Source of the DNA: Ornithinimicrobium sufpigmenti
GTDB lineage: Bacteria > Actinomycetota > Actinomycetes > Actinomycetales > Dermatophilaceae
Assembly (NCBI RefSeq): GCF_004322775.1
Contig: NZ_CP036403.1
Coordinates: 3,162,001-3,226,000 of the forward strand
Direction of reading: 5' to 3'
DNA: 64,000 nucleotides
Positions 24,363 to 33,208 of this stretch are shown piece by piece; position 1 is the first letter of the stretch; each line of letters begins with the position of its first letter. Under the pieces are notes generated by a model. The model did not search any database and was not told the DNA's origin. It worked only from the letters and a program-made list of their open reading frames with translations. The position numbers and the translations under genes were made by a program.

Positions 24363-24435
24363 GCCCCCAAACGGAATCGAACCGTTGACCTTCTCCTTAC
24401 CATGGAGACGCTCTACCGACTGAGCTATAGGGGCC
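24363..24435 (-). tRNA. tRNA-Thr (anticodon GGT)
   Basis: Minus-strand cloverleaf GCCCCTA/TGGGGGC, D-arm GCTC...GAGC, anticodon stem TCTCC/GGAGA with loop ATGGTAA, T-arm AACGG-TTCGATT-CCGTT. CCA is not encoded. Just upstream of tRNA-Met. The stretch to 24570 holds no gene. Confidence 0.95.
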
Positions 24436-24570
24436 AGCTGTGAATCCTGCACGGGCCGAGGGCCCCGCAGGCAGCGAGAAGCAACTTTACACGGGCGTCG
24501 CGGCGGAGACAAAATCGCTGACGCAGGCCCGGGACCGGGCCCGGAATCGAGCTCGGAACCACCCTAGGCA

Positions 24571-24942
24571 TCAGGGCTGCGGATCAGGCTGCGCATCGGA
24601 CTCGCGATCCGTCCGTCGAACCGACTGGGGGCCTGACTGGGGATCCGTCTGTGGATCAAGCAGCAGCTGCAGCGCCGCACGGTGCCGCCGGTAGGCCTGC
24701 CGCCCCTCCGCGGTGCTGGCGTAGGTGGTGGTCGCCCCAGGCCCGCGCCCCGACTTGGCCACCGTCAGGTACCCGGCATCCGCCAGTGCGGTCATCTGCT
24801 TGGACAGGTCTGAGTCACTGAGCCCCAGGCGGGCCCGCACGTAGCCGAAGTCGACGCTCTCGGCCGAGTTCAGCAGCGCCAGCGCCGCCAGCCTCTTGGG
24901 TGCGTTCAGCACAGGGTCGAGGGCGGACAGCGGCGAGGTCAC
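24571..24942 (-). CDS. Winged-helix transcriptional regulator (MarR/HTH_27-like)
   Basis: DNA-binding protein of 123 residues from GTG at 24942. The helix-turn-helix core is about residues 10-85: LNAPKRLAALALLNSAES...LGLSDSDLSKQMTALADAGYL then a VAKSGRGPGATTTYASTAEG wing. The C-terminal 25 residues are Asp/Gln/Pro-rich with a DPQ repeat. Its start overlaps the stop of a small membrane protein by 4 nt; such regulator-membrane protein pairs are frequent in actinobacteria. Target unknown, most likely its own operon. Confidence 0.85.
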   Translation of the reverse strand: MTSPLSALDPVLNAPKRLAALALLNSAESVDFGYVRARLGLSDSDLSKQMTALADAGYLTVAKSGRGPGATTTYASTAEGRQAYRRHRAALQLLLDPQTDPQSGPQSVRRTDRESDAQPDPQP

Positions 24943-25394
24943 CGCAGCCGCTCCCGCACCTCTGCCGCGGCGCGCGGGTAGAGCCACCGCCCGTAGAGGG
25001 AATGCACCAGCGCCGTCGCGCATGCCGCCGCGATGACACCAGCGAGCCACCCGAGCAGCCACCACAGCACCGCAGCGACGACCCCGGCGGCCACCAGCCC
25101 GAGCAGGAACAGTCGGTGCGCAGCCCTCACTTCCGGCGGCGCCTCGGTCATGCGGGGCCATACTCCCCACCGGCGACGCAGGCCGGCGACCATGGCGATC
25201 TGCAGCACGATGAGGGCTGCGAGCACCGCGGAGGCCTCGCTCGACCGGCCCTGCGCGTACAGGTGGACCACCACGGCCAGGGCGCCCCACAGCAGCCCTG
25301 CCACGGCTTCGTACCACCACGGGGTCTTCGGACGGTCGACGAACGGTGAGGCCGCGGCCCGGTCCGCCTCTCGGAGCAGCTCAGAACTTTCCAT
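24939..25394 (-). CDS. Small membrane protein coupled to winged-helix regulator
   Basis: 151 residues from ATG at 25394, not assigned to a family. Four likely membrane helices: about 35-52, 60-78 (AVLAALIVLQIAMVAGL), 100-118 and 120-138. The N terminus is acidic, the C terminus basic (YPRAAAEVRERLR). First gene of a two-gene operon whose promoter ends right at the ATG, so its message is probably leaderless. May be a membrane sensor or target of the coupled regulator; that is inference. Confidence 0.75.
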   Translation of the reverse strand: MESSELLREADRAAASPFVDRPKTPWWYEAVAGLLWGALAVVVHLYAQGRSSEASAVLAALIVLQIAMVAGLRRRWGVWPRMTEAPPEVRAAHRLFLLGLVAAGVVAAVLWWLLGWLAGVIAAACATALVHSLYGRWLYPRAAAEVRERLR

Positions 25395-25401
25395 ACTGGA
25401 A

Positions 25402-25430
25402 ACTCTACCCAGAGCTTTCCGTCTGCGCAA
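25402..25430 (-). promoter_or_regulatory. Leaderless promoter with inverted repeat
   Basis: TTGCGC (25425-25430) and TAGAGT (25402-25407) with a 17-bp spacer on the minus strand. The ATG at 25394 begins 8 nt after the -10, so transcription should start at or next to the start codon. GGAAAGCTC/GAGTTTCC arms span the -10, a plausible site for the regulator in the same operon. Confidence 0.65.
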
Positions 25431-25459
25431 GTACTCTGCCGCGCGCGGGCCACCGCGAC

Positions 25460-26380
25460 TCAGGGTCGAGGACCCACCTGCATCGTCATGTGCACCCGCT
25501 CACCGTCGCGGGAGGTGACGGCGAGGTCGCCGCCCGCGAGCTGCATACCGCCCCGGAGCACCACCGTGGACGGCAGCAGGACCGGCTTGACGAACTGCGC
25601 GTCGATCCCGCACGCCTCCGGCAGGCGCGGCTGCACCGCCGCGAGCGCCCGGGCGTGGGTCCACATACCGTGCGCGATGGCGCGGGGGAAGCCGAGCGCC
25701 TTCGCTGTGGGGGCCGTCAGGTGGATCGGGTTGGCGTCGCCGGAGACCTTCGCGTAGTCGCGGCCCAGGTCCTTGGGCAGGCGCCAGGTGGCCAGCTCGG
25801 TCCGCGGTATGTCGTGCCGCTCACCAGAAGACGCCTCGGCAGCGTTCTCGTCGCCCTGGCCGCGGACCAGGTAGGTCGACCGTCCCTCCCAGACCACCTC
25901 GTCCCCGACCCGGGCCTCCCCGTGCAGGTCGACGGTGTGGCCCTTGCGGTGCGGGGCCAGGCCGTCGGCCCAGGAGGACAGGGTGAGGATCTCGTCGACG
26001 GTCACCGACCGATGTTGGGTCATCGCGTTGGCGACGTGGACCATGCCCATCATCGGGAACGGGAAGGCCCGGTCGGCCATCAGCTGGACCTGCAGCGGGA
26101 AGGTCAGCACGTGCAGCCAGGTGGTGGGCAGCCGGTCGGACAGCGTGGCGCCGATGACCTCGCAGTAGTCGGCCAGGCGCCGGACGTCCTGCTCGACGCC
26201 GGTGAGCATCACCCGGCGCCGCGGGAGGCTGCCCCGTGCGCCGGGTCGTCCGCGGCTGGTCGCGACCGCCTTGGCGAAGAGCGGTGCGATGCGCGGGGTG
26301 GCGTCGAGGAGGTGGACGTCCAGGTCAGCGGCGGGTCCGTCCTGCGGGTGGGGGGCGGGAGTGGTGTCGGTCATGCTCAT
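25460..26380 (-). CDS. Two-domain MaoC acyl dehydratase (HtdX-like)
   Basis: (R)-3-hydroxyacyl hydratase/dehydratase with a double hot-dog fold, 306 residues. The N-terminal half (about 1-185) is a degenerate MaoC domain. The C-terminal half holds the hydratase-2 motif AKVSGDANPIHLTAPTAKALGFPRAIAHGMW with catalytic Asp and His. The start ATG (26380) overlaps the stop of the reductase by 4 nt. The order hydratase-FabG4-thiolase matches the mycobacterial Rv0241c-Rv0242c-Rv0243 cluster, where HtdX and FabG4 act in sequence. Confidence 0.87.
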   Translation of the reverse strand: MSMTDTTPAPHPQDGPAADLDVHLLDATPRIAPLFAKAVATSRGRPGARGSLPRRRVMLTGVEQDVRRLADYCEVIGATLSDRLPTTWLHVLTFPLQVQLMADRAFPFPMMGMVHVANAMTQHRSVTVDEILTLSSWADGLAPHRKGHTVDLHGEARVGDEVVWEGRSTYLVRGQGDENAAEASSGERHDIPRTELATWRLPKDLGRDYAKVSGDANPIHLTAPTAKALGFPRAIAHGMWTHARALAAVQPRLPEACGIDAQFVKPVLLPSTVVLRGGMQLAGGDLAVTSRDGERVHMTMQVGPRP

Positions 26381-27810
26381 GCTCCCAGCTGGGACTGGCC
26401 GCAGACGCGCAGCACCTGGCCGGTGACGGCGGCGGAGGCGGGTTGGGAGAGGTAGCCGATCGCCTCGGCGACGTCGACCGGACGGCCACCCTGCTGCAGG
26501 GAGTTGATCCGGCGGGCCACCTCGCGGGTGCCCATCGGCATCCGGGCGGTCATCTCGGTCTCGATGAAGCCGGGGGCGACCGCGTTGACGGTGATGCCGC
26601 GCTCGGCCAGCCTGGGGTCGGCGCTCATGGCGCGGACCAGCCCGATGACGCCGGCCTTGGAGGCGGCGTAGTTGGTCTGGCCGCGGTTGCCGGCGATGCC
26701 GGAGGTGGAGGCGACGCCGATGATCCGGCCGCCGTCGTCCAGGCCGCCGGGCAGGTCCGGGTCGAGCAGGACGTCGTTGATGCGGATCTGGGCGGCCAGG
26801 TTGACCTCCAGGACGCTGGCCCACCGCTCCTCGTCGGTGTTGGCCAGCAGCTTGTCGCGGGTGATCCCGGCGTTGTGCACGATGGTGTGGATCCGGGCGG
26901 CGTCGCCGAACCGCTGGGCCACGTGGGCAGCGATCCGCTGGCCGGCGTCGGGTGCGGTGATGTCCAGCTGCAGGGCGGTGCCGCCGATGCGGTTGGTCAC
27001 CGCGGTCAGCCCCTCGCCGCCGGCGGGGACGTCGACCGCCACGACGAGGGCGCCGTCCCGGGCGTAGGTCTCGGCGATGGCGGCACCGATCCCACGGCCC
27101 GCGCCGGTCACGACGACCACCTGGCCCTCGAACGGGCGGGGGGTGGTGAGGTCGTCGACCGCGACCGGGCTGGTGGCGGCGCCGACGTGCAGGACCTGGC
27201 CGGAGACGTAGGCGGACCGTCCCTCGAGGAGGAAGGACAGCGTGGAGCCCAGGTCCGCCGCAGTGGTCGGGGTGCCGGTGAACAGGTCGACCCGCACCAG
27301 GTTGGCGGTGGCGCCCGCCCGCAGCTCCTTGCCGACGCTGCGGACGATGCCCTCCAGCGCCTGCTGGGCCGCGACGGCCGTCGGCGCGCCGGAGGTCTCC
27401 GGCTCGACGCCGACGACGATGACGCGGCCCGAGGTCTCCAGTCCCTTCATCGCCGGCCGCAGGAGCCCGCGCACCGACTCCAGGTCGGCGATCGAGGTCA
27501 CCTGGGTGGCGTCGACGACCAGGGCACCGATCGTGGCGGGGTACGGGGCCGGCACCTCGCGGGTGCGGCCCTTGTCGTCGGTCTGGCTCACCCGGGTGTC
27601 CGGGGTGTCGACGAGGGCGTCCTGGGGCTCGACGCCCAGCAGGCCGAGCGCGTCCCGGACCAGGTGGGCCGCACCCCCTGCTCCCCCGGCCACGCCGAGC
27701 ACGACCGGCCCGGTCGGCAGCGCGCGACCGCGGCGCAGCCTGGCCGCCTGCGGCACGCCCAGCTGCTTGGCCAGCGGGTTGGTGGTCAGCATCTGCATGA
27801 GGTCGGCCAT
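26377..27810 (-). CDS. fabG4: High-molecular-weight 3-oxoacyl reductase (FabG4-like)
   Basis: Short-chain dehydrogenase reducing 3-oxoacyl-CoA/ACP. It has 477 residues from ATG at 27810 (GGAAGGG upstream); GTG at 27819 is possible. Residues 1-205 are a flavodoxin-like N-terminal domain typical of FabG4. The Rossmann domain starts near 215 with VTGAGRGIGAAIAETY, then NAG (VHNAGITRDKL), catalytic Ser (VASTSGIAGNRG) and YxxxK (YAASKAG). It sits between the thiolase and the two-domain hydratase, all same strand, so three beta-oxidation-type steps are grouped. Confidence 0.92.
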   Translation of the reverse strand: MADLMQMLTTNPLAKQLGVPQAARLRRGRALPTGPVVLGVAGGAGGAAHLVRDALGLLGVEPQDALVDTPDTRVSQTDDKGRTREVPAPYPATIGALVVDATQVTSIADLESVRGLLRPAMKGLETSGRVIVVGVEPETSGAPTAVAAQQALEGIVRSVGKELRAGATANLVRVDLFTGTPTTAADLGSTLSFLLEGRSAYVSGQVLHVGAATSPVAVDDLTTPRPFEGQVVVVTGAGRGIGAAIAETYARDGALVVAVDVPAGGEGLTAVTNRIGGTALQLDITAPDAGQRIAAHVAQRFGDAARIHTIVHNAGITRDKLLANTDEERWASVLEVNLAAQIRINDVLLDPDLPGGLDDGGRIIGVASTSGIAGNRGQTNYAASKAGVIGLVRAMSADPRLAERGITVNAVAPGFIETEMTARMPMGTREVARRINSLQQGGRPVDVAEAIGYLSQPASAAVTGQVLRVCGQSQLGA

Positions 27811-27812
27811 GG

Positions 27813-29105
27813 TCAGCACCCTTCCAGGATCGCGACGACACCCTGGCCGCCGGCAGCACAGATCGAGATGAGGCCACGGCTCCCCGGGCCCTTCTCGTGC
27901 AGCATCTTGGCCAGCGTGGCCACGATGCGCCCGCCGGTCGCGGCGAACGGGTGGCCGGCGGCCAGCGAGGAGCCGTTGACGTTGAGCCTGCTGCGGTCGA
28001 GGGAACCCAGGGGGGCCTCGAGGCCGAGCCGCTCCCGGCAGTACTCCTCCGACTCCCAGGCCCTCAGCACGCTGAGGACGGTGGAGGCGAAGGCCTCGTG
28101 GATCTCGTAGTAGTCGAAGTCCTGCAGGGTCAGGCCCTGGCGCGCCAGGAGGCGTGGCACGGCATACGCACCGGCCATCAGGAGCCCTTCCTCACCGGAG
28201 ACGTAGTCCACGGCGGCGACCTCGGCGTCGACGAACCGGGCCAGCTGCGGGAGCCGGTGCGCCTCGGCCCAGTCCGGCGATCCCAGCAGCACCACCGCCG
28301 CACCGTCGGAGAGGGGGGTGGAGTTGCCGGCGGTCATCGTCGCGCCCTCGCCCTTGCCGAAGACCGGGGAGAGCGTGGCCAGCTTCTCCACCGAGGTGTC
28401 GGGCCGCAGACCCTGGTCGCGGGAGAGCTTGAGGAAGCTGGTGGCGAGGTCGTCGAAGAAGCCGGAGTCCCAGGCGCGGGCCAGGTTGTGGTGGCTCGCG
28501 GCGGCCAGCTCGTCCTGGGCCTCGCGGGTGATGCCCCACTCCTTGGTGGTGCGGGCCTGGTGCTCGCCCATCGACAGGCCGGTGCGCGGCTCGGAGTTGC
28601 GCGGGGTCTCGGGTGCGAGGTCGCCGGGTCGGATGGTGGCCAGGGCCTTGATCCGCTGCATGGGTGACCTGGCGGCGTTGGCCTTGATCAGCGCCTTGCG
28701 CAGACCCTCCCCCACGGCGATCGGGGCGTCGCTGGCGGAGTCGACGCCGCCGGCGACGGCGGAGTCGATCTGACCGAGCTTGATCTTGTTGGCGACCTGG
28801 ATGACGGTCTCCAGGCCGGTGCCGCAGGCCTGGGTCAGGTCATAGGCCGGGGTCGTCGGCGACAGGGCCGAGCCGAGCACGGCCTCGCGGGTCAGGTTGA
28901 AGTCACGGGAGTGCTTGAGCACGGCGCCGGCCGCCACCTCACCGACCTGCTGACCGGCCAGCCCGAAGCGGGCCACCAGCCCGTCCAGGGCGGCGGTGAG
29001 CATGGCCTGGTTGGAGGCTGCGGCATACGCGCCCCCGGCCTTGCCGAAGGGGATCCGGTTGCCGCCGACGACGACGGCGTCTCGCACGGTGGGCTGGTCG
29101 GGCAT
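27813..29105 (-). CDS. Acetyl-CoA acyltransferase / thiolase (FadA2-like)
   Basis: Degradative-type thiolase of 430 residues. Catalytic Cys in DLTQACGTGLE (about residue 95); the NxxHEAF block is DYYEIHEAFAS; GHPFAATGGR and the second Cys in SICAAGGQGVV complete the set. ATG at 29105 is preceded by AAGGAG. The first gene of the thiolase-FabG4-hydratase run; divergent from the TetR gene, with operator-like sequence between. Confidence 0.93.
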   Translation of the reverse strand: MPDQPTVRDAVVVGGNRIPFGKAGGAYAAASNQAMLTAALDGLVARFGLAGQQVGEVAAGAVLKHSRDFNLTREAVLGSALSPTTPAYDLTQACGTGLETVIQVANKIKLGQIDSAVAGGVDSASDAPIAVGEGLRKALIKANAARSPMQRIKALATIRPGDLAPETPRNSEPRTGLSMGEHQARTTKEWGITREAQDELAAASHHNLARAWDSGFFDDLATSFLKLSRDQGLRPDTSVEKLATLSPVFGKGEGATMTAGNSTPLSDGAAVVLLGSPDWAEAHRLPQLARFVDAEVAAVDYVSGEEGLLMAGAYAVPRLLARQGLTLQDFDYYEIHEAFASTVLSVLRAWESEEYCRERLGLEAPLGSLDRSRLNVNGSSLAAGHPFAATGGRIVATLAKMLHEKGPGSRGLISICAAGGQGVVAILEGC

Positions 29106-29144
29106 CGGGTGCTCCTTGGCTATGCAGGGAAAATCGATCGGCAT

Positions 29145-29186
29145 GTATCCGATACCGACTGTAGCCGATACGAGGTGTACCCGGTA
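29145..29186. promoter_or_regulatory. Candidate TetR operator between thiolase and TetR genes
   Basis: GTATCCGATAC (29145-29155) is a palindrome with one central base. CCGATAC recurs 15 bp on (29165), and GTACCCGGTACC (29178-29189) is another palindrome. The 91-nt divergent region is much more AT-rich than its surroundings. Likely shared control of both transcripts. Confidence 0.5.
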
Positions 29187-29196
29187 CCCTGACGCT

Positions 29197-29970
29197 ATGA
29201 GGTCACCTGGCCAGTCCCCCACGATCCTGCCCAACGGTGCTCGCGACGGTCGCGACATGCGTTGGGAGGCGCACCGGGCCAAGCGGCGCCGGCAGCTGGT
29301 GGAGGCTGCCCTCAAGGCGATCCGCAAGCACGGCGCGGGTGTGGGCATGGACGAGATCGCAGCCACGGCGGGCACCAGCAAGACCGTGCTCTACCGGCAC
29401 CTGGGCGACCGGTCCGGGCTCTACCACGCGGTCGTGGCCTCGGTCGACGAGACCATCCTGGCCGACCTGGCGGCGGCCCGGGAGAGCGGCGAGGACGTCG
29501 TCAGCCGGATCGCCGCGATGGTCAGCTCCTACCTGCACATGGTGGAGCGCGACCCGGCGATCTACCGGTTCGTCATGACCCGGCCCCTGGAGACGACCGA
29601 GGGCGACCCCAGCGACCCCATCCGACAGATCACCGGGCACATCGGTGAGCAGCTGACGCAGGTGCTGCACCAGCACCTGTCCACGACCGGACGGGCCGCC
29701 GAGGCCGACCTGCTGGCCCCGGTATGGGGTCACGGCATCGTCGGCCTCGTGCGCTCCGCGGCGGACCAGTGGCTGACCCGCACGCCACACAGCACGGGCA
29801 CCCCCACCCCGACCGTCGACGACGTCACCCACGCCGTCGTGGCCCTGATCCGCCCGGCCCTGAGCCACCCTGCACCGGAAGACCCGGACCCGGGGGCGCC
29901 TGTCCGCGCAGACCGGGCCAGCCCCATACCGAGCCCCACACCTGAGCCGCACCCGAGCAAAGGACGATGA
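29197..29970 (+). CDS. TetR family regulator of the acyl-CoA gene cluster
   Basis: Repressor of 257 residues. TetR N-terminal helix-turn-helix at about 28-75 (RRRQLVEAALKAIRKHGAGVGMDEIAATAGTS...LYRHLGDRSGLY, shown here in two parts). The C-terminal ligand domain is followed by a Pro-rich tail. It lies divergent from the thiolase and overlaps the acyl-CoA dehydrogenase start (ATGATGA), so it probably controls both by sensing an acyl-CoA. A start at 29257 (MRWEAHRAK) is also possible. Confidence 0.88.
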   Translation: MRSPGQSPTILPNGARDGRDMRWEAHRAKRRRQLVEAALKAIRKHGAGVGMDEIAATAGTSKTVLYRHLGDRSGLYHAVVASVDETILADLAAARESGEDVVSRIAAMVSSYLHMVERDPAIYRFVMTRPLETTEGDPSDPIRQITGHIGEQLTQVLHQHLSTTGRAAEADLLAPVWGHGIVGLVRSAADQWLTRTPHSTGTPTPTVDDVTHAVVALIRPALSHPAPEDPDPGAPVRADRASPIPSPTPEPHPSKGR

Positions 29971-32015
29971 TGACCACCCAGACCCCCACCCACCAGACCC
30001 GCCCGCGCACCGATGTGGAGATGCCGGCCGCAGCCTCCGCCGCCGCCACCTCGGCGACCCACCCCGAGCAGCTCACCGAGCTGGGTGAGGCGCTGCGCGA
30101 GGCCACCGGCGGCCGCTACGGGCAGGTCCGCGCGCTGGCCAGGGCCACCGTCCCCGCCGAGCTCATGGTGCGCGACCCCGCGCAGAGCATGGCGCAGGCC
30201 CGCGAGTGGACGCGGCACACCCTCAAGGAGCTGGTCGACCTCGGCATGGCCGGCAGCGGCTTCCCGGTCGAGCAGGGCGGGCTGGACGACCTCGGCCGCT
30301 CCTGCGTCGACTTCGAGATGACCGCGCACGGCGACCTCTCGACCACGGTCAAGAGCGGCGTCCACTTCGGCCTCTTCGGTGGAGCGGTCACCTCGCTGGG
30401 CACGCAGTGGCATCACGAGCAGTTCCTGCCCGCCAACCTGGCCATGGAGGAGATCGGCTGCTACGCGATGACCGAGTTCGGGCACGGCTCGGACGTCGCC
30501 TCGTTGGAGACGACGATCACCTACGACGGGCAGACCGACGAGCTGGTCGTGCACTCCCCCACCCCGTCCTCGGTCAAGACCTACATCGGTGCCGCGGCGG
30601 AGGACGCGCGGATCGCGGCCGTCTACGGCCAGCTCATCGTCGACGGCCAGGGCCAGGGCGTGCACGTGGCCCTGGTGCCGGTGCGGGACGAGGCCGGCGC
30701 CCCCCTGCCCGGGGTGACGCTGGGCGACAACGGGCACAAGGGCGGCCTGCTGGGGGTGGACAACGGCACGATCGCCTTCGACCAGGTGCGGGTCCCGCGC
30801 CGCATGCTGCTCGACCGGTATGGCGGCATCGACGACTCCGGTGCCTACGTCTCCGACATCGAGGGTGAGAGCAAGCGCTTCTTCACCATGCTGGGGACGC
30901 TCGTGCGGGGCCGGATCTGCGTCGCGGCCGGCGCGGCGGTGTCCTCGCGCAAGGCTCTTTCCATCGCGACCCGGTATGCCCTGCGCCGGCGGCAGTTCTC
31001 GGCCCCGGGCCACGACGGCGAGGTCGTCCTGATGGACTACCTGGCCCACCAGCGCAAGCTGGTCCCGGCGATCGCCACGGCTTACGCGCACACCTTCGCC
31101 CTCAACGAGATCGTGGAGCGGCTGCAGGAGCTGCACGAGATGCCGGGCAAGGACCAGGTGGCCCAGCGCGAGCTGGAGACCCGTGCCGCAGGGCTCAAGG
31201 CGCTCATGACCCGCTTCGCCAACGACACGATCCAGGTATGCCGTGAGGCGTGCGGCGGTGCCGGGTACATGTCCGAGAACGGGCTGACCACACTGCGCGC
31301 CGACGCCGACGTCTTCGCCACCTTCGAGGGCGACAACACCGTGCTGCTGCAGCTGGTCGCCAAGGGCCTGCTCACCGGCTACCGCGAGATGTGGGGCGAC
31401 CTCGACATGCGGGGCATGGTGCAGTTCGCCGCCCGCACCTTCGGCGGCCAGGTCGTCGAGGCCACCTCGGTGCGCCCGCTCGTGGAGCGGCTCATCGCCG
31501 CGGCGGCCCGCAAGTCCGAGGACGAGACGCTCCTCGACCGGGGCTGGCACCTGTCGATGTTCGCCGACCGCGAGCGCCACGTGCTGGAGACGGCGGTGGG
31601 CCGGCTGCGTGGCCGGGCCAAGGACGAGGACTCCTTCGAGGCGTTCAACTTCGCCCAGGACCACGTCCTGCTCGCGGCGCGCACCCACATGGACCGGCTC
31701 GTGCTCGAGGCTTTCGTCGCCGGGATCGACGCCTGCGAGGAAGGCGAGGCCCGCGCGGTCCTGGAACGGCTCTGCACCCTCTACGCGCTCAGCTCGATCG
31801 AGGCCGACTCCGGGTGGTTCCAGTCGCACAACCGGATGTCCGCCGCCCGCGCCAAGGCGGTCACCGCGCAGATCAACAAGCTGTGCGCCGAGCTGCGTCC
31901 CGACGCCCTGAGCCTGGTGGAGGGCATGGGCGTCCCGGAGGCCTGGCTGAACTCCGCGATGCTCGCCGAGGACCCCGAGTCGCTGGCCCGGTGGACCCCG
32001 GGCGCCCCCGCCTGA
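29967..32015 (+). CDS. Acyl-CoA dehydrogenase / oxidase (long form)
   Basis: FAD enzyme oxidising acyl-CoA to trans-2-enoyl-CoA. It has 682 residues, longer than ordinary acyl-CoA dehydrogenases (380-400) and close to acyl-CoA oxidases. Middle-domain CYAMTEFGHGSDVASLETT (about 170-188) binds FAD; CREACGGAGYMSENGL and FATFEGDNTVLLQLVA (about 425-465) match the C-terminal acyl-CoA oxidase pattern. Whether oxygen or an electron-transfer flavoprotein is the acceptor cannot be read. The mycobacterial counterpart of this cluster carries FadE5 here. Translationally coupled to the TetR gene. Confidence 0.87.
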   Translation: MMTTQTPTHQTRPRTDVEMPAAASAAATSATHPEQLTELGEALREATGGRYGQVRALARATVPAELMVRDPAQSMAQAREWTRHTLKELVDLGMAGSGFPVEQGGLDDLGRSCVDFEMTAHGDLSTTVKSGVHFGLFGGAVTSLGTQWHHEQFLPANLAMEEIGCYAMTEFGHGSDVASLETTITYDGQTDELVVHSPTPSSVKTYIGAAAEDARIAAVYGQLIVDGQGQGVHVALVPVRDEAGAPLPGVTLGDNGHKGGLLGVDNGTIAFDQVRVPRRMLLDRYGGIDDSGAYVSDIEGESKRFFTMLGTLVRGRICVAAGAAVSSRKALSIATRYALRRRQFSAPGHDGEVVLMDYLAHQRKLVPAIATAYAHTFALNEIVERLQELHEMPGKDQVAQRELETRAAGLKALMTRFANDTIQVCREACGGAGYMSENGLTTLRADADVFATFEGDNTVLLQLVAKGLLTGYREMWGDLDMRGMVQFAARTFGGQVVEATSVRPLVERLIAAAARKSEDETLLDRGWHLSMFADRERHVLETAVGRLRGRAKDEDSFEAFNFAQDHVLLAARTHMDRLVLEAFVAGIDACEEGEARAVLERLCTLYALSSIEADSGWFQSHNRMSAARAKAVTAQINKLCAELRPDALSLVEGMGVPEAWLNSAMLAEDPESLARWTPGAPA

Positions 32016-32079
32016 CAGAGCACGTCAAAGGGCCCGACAGAGCACGTCAAGAGGCCCGACAGAGCGCGCGAAACGGCCC
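32014..32079 (+). repeat. Three tandem 22-bp units after the acyl-CoA dehydrogenase stop
   Basis: Units start at 32014, 32036 and 32058: GACAGAGCACGTCAAAGGGCCC and near-copies (read in pieces: GACAGAGCACGTC then AAAGGGCCC). The array begins at the stop codon, in the sense orientation, and the next unit in register forms the left arm of a hairpin. Confidence 0.85.
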
Positions 32080-32108
32080 GTCAGGACACGGGGGCGTGTC
32101 CTGACGGG
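32077..32108. terminator. Hairpin ending the 22-bp array
   Basis: Perfect 14-bp stem CCCGTCAGGACACG/CGTGTCCTGACGGG with GGGG loop, between convergent genes. Its left arm is in 22-bp register with the preceding repeats. Confidence 0.8.
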
Positions 32109-32184
32109 CACGCGACGGGCACCCTCGGGCGACAAGTCGAGGAGGGCACCGCGTGGAGCGCGTCCTCCTCCGGCGCGCGAGCGG

Positions 32185-33153
32185 TCAGCCGTGGAAGGTG
32201 CGGCGCAGGGCCTCGACGAAGTCCCGGTAGTAGGCCCTGGTGATGCGCGCCTCCGGCATCTGGTCGTAGGCGTGGAAGCCGCCCGGGTAGACGTGCAGCT
32301 CTGTGGGCACCCCCTCGCAGATGAGCCGTCGGGCGTACTCGATGTCCTCCTCGAGGAAGAGGTCGAGGGACCCGACGCTGATGAAGGTCGGCGGCAGACC
32401 CGTCAGCGACTCGGCGCGCGCTGGGGCCGCATACGGCGAGACGTCCTCACCGCCCGGCTCGTGACCCAGGATCGACGCCCAGCCGAACCGGTTGTCCGCC
32501 GGCGTCCAGACGAACTCCCCTGCGTGCGGGTGCGGGTCGGTCGTCGAGGCGGTGCGGTCATCCAGCATGGGGTAGATGAGCAGTTGGTAGCTGATCGGGA
32601 ACTCGTCCCGGTCCCGTGCCAGTAGCGAGAGCGCCGCGGCCAGTCCACCGCCGGCGCTCAGCCCGCCGACGGCGATCCTGCCGGCATCGACTCCGAGGTC
32701 CGCGGCGTTGACGTGCAGCCAGCGCAAGGCCGCGTAGCAGTCCTCCACCAATCCCGGTGCCGTGGTCTCCGGCGCGAGCCGGTAGTCGACGGAGGCGACC
32801 ACCGCGTTGGTCTCGGTGGCGATCCGCCGGCAGAGCATCTCGTCGGCGTCGGCCGAGCCCAGCACGTAGCCACCGCCGTGGACCCAGACGAGGGCGGGGG
32901 CTGGCGTCGTCCGGTTCGTGGGCTCGTAGTAGAGGATGCGGACGTCGGGGTCACCCTCGGCGCCGGGCACATGTTTCTCGGTGGTGGTGACATCGGGATA
33001 GACCTCTGCGGGATCCGGGGCGCCCTCGACGGGGACGGCCATCCCCTGACGCACCAGGGGCAGGGTCTCCGCGCTGAGGTTGAGCGGGGGGAAGACCTCG
33101 AGCATGGGTGCGACCTCGGGGTCGACGAGGTGACGGGTGCTGACGGTGGTCAT
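32185..33153 (-). CDS. Alpha/beta hydrolase of the hormone-sensitive lipase family
   Basis: Carboxylesterase of 322 residues. Oxyanion-hole motif HGGGYVLGS (about 92-100), nucleophile elbow GLSAGGGLAAAL with catalytic Ser, acid in SVGSLDLFLEEDIEYA, and His in YPGGFHAYDQ. A soluble enzyme of the bacterial HSL (family IV) type. It lies 55 nt downstream of a Baeyer-Villiger monooxygenase on the same strand; the pair would convert a ketone to an ester and then cleave it. Confidence 0.9.
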   Translation of the reverse strand: MTTVSTRHLVDPEVAPMLEVFPPLNLSAETLPLVRQGMAVPVEGAPDPAEVYPDVTTTEKHVPGAEGDPDVRILYYEPTNRTTPAPALVWVHGGGYVLGSADADEMLCRRIATETNAVVASVDYRLAPETTAPGLVEDCYAALRWLHVNAADLGVDAGRIAVGGLSAGGGLAAALSLLARDRDEFPISYQLLIYPMLDDRTASTTDPHPHAGEFVWTPADNRFGWASILGHEPGGEDVSPYAAPARAESLTGLPPTFISVGSLDLFLEEDIEYARRLICEGVPTELHVYPGGFHAYDQMPEARITRAYYRDFVEALRRTFHG

Positions 33154-33208
33154 GCGTTCTCCTTCGGGTGGGGGTGGTGCACGGGGTGCAGACGGGTATG
33201 CAGGGTGC

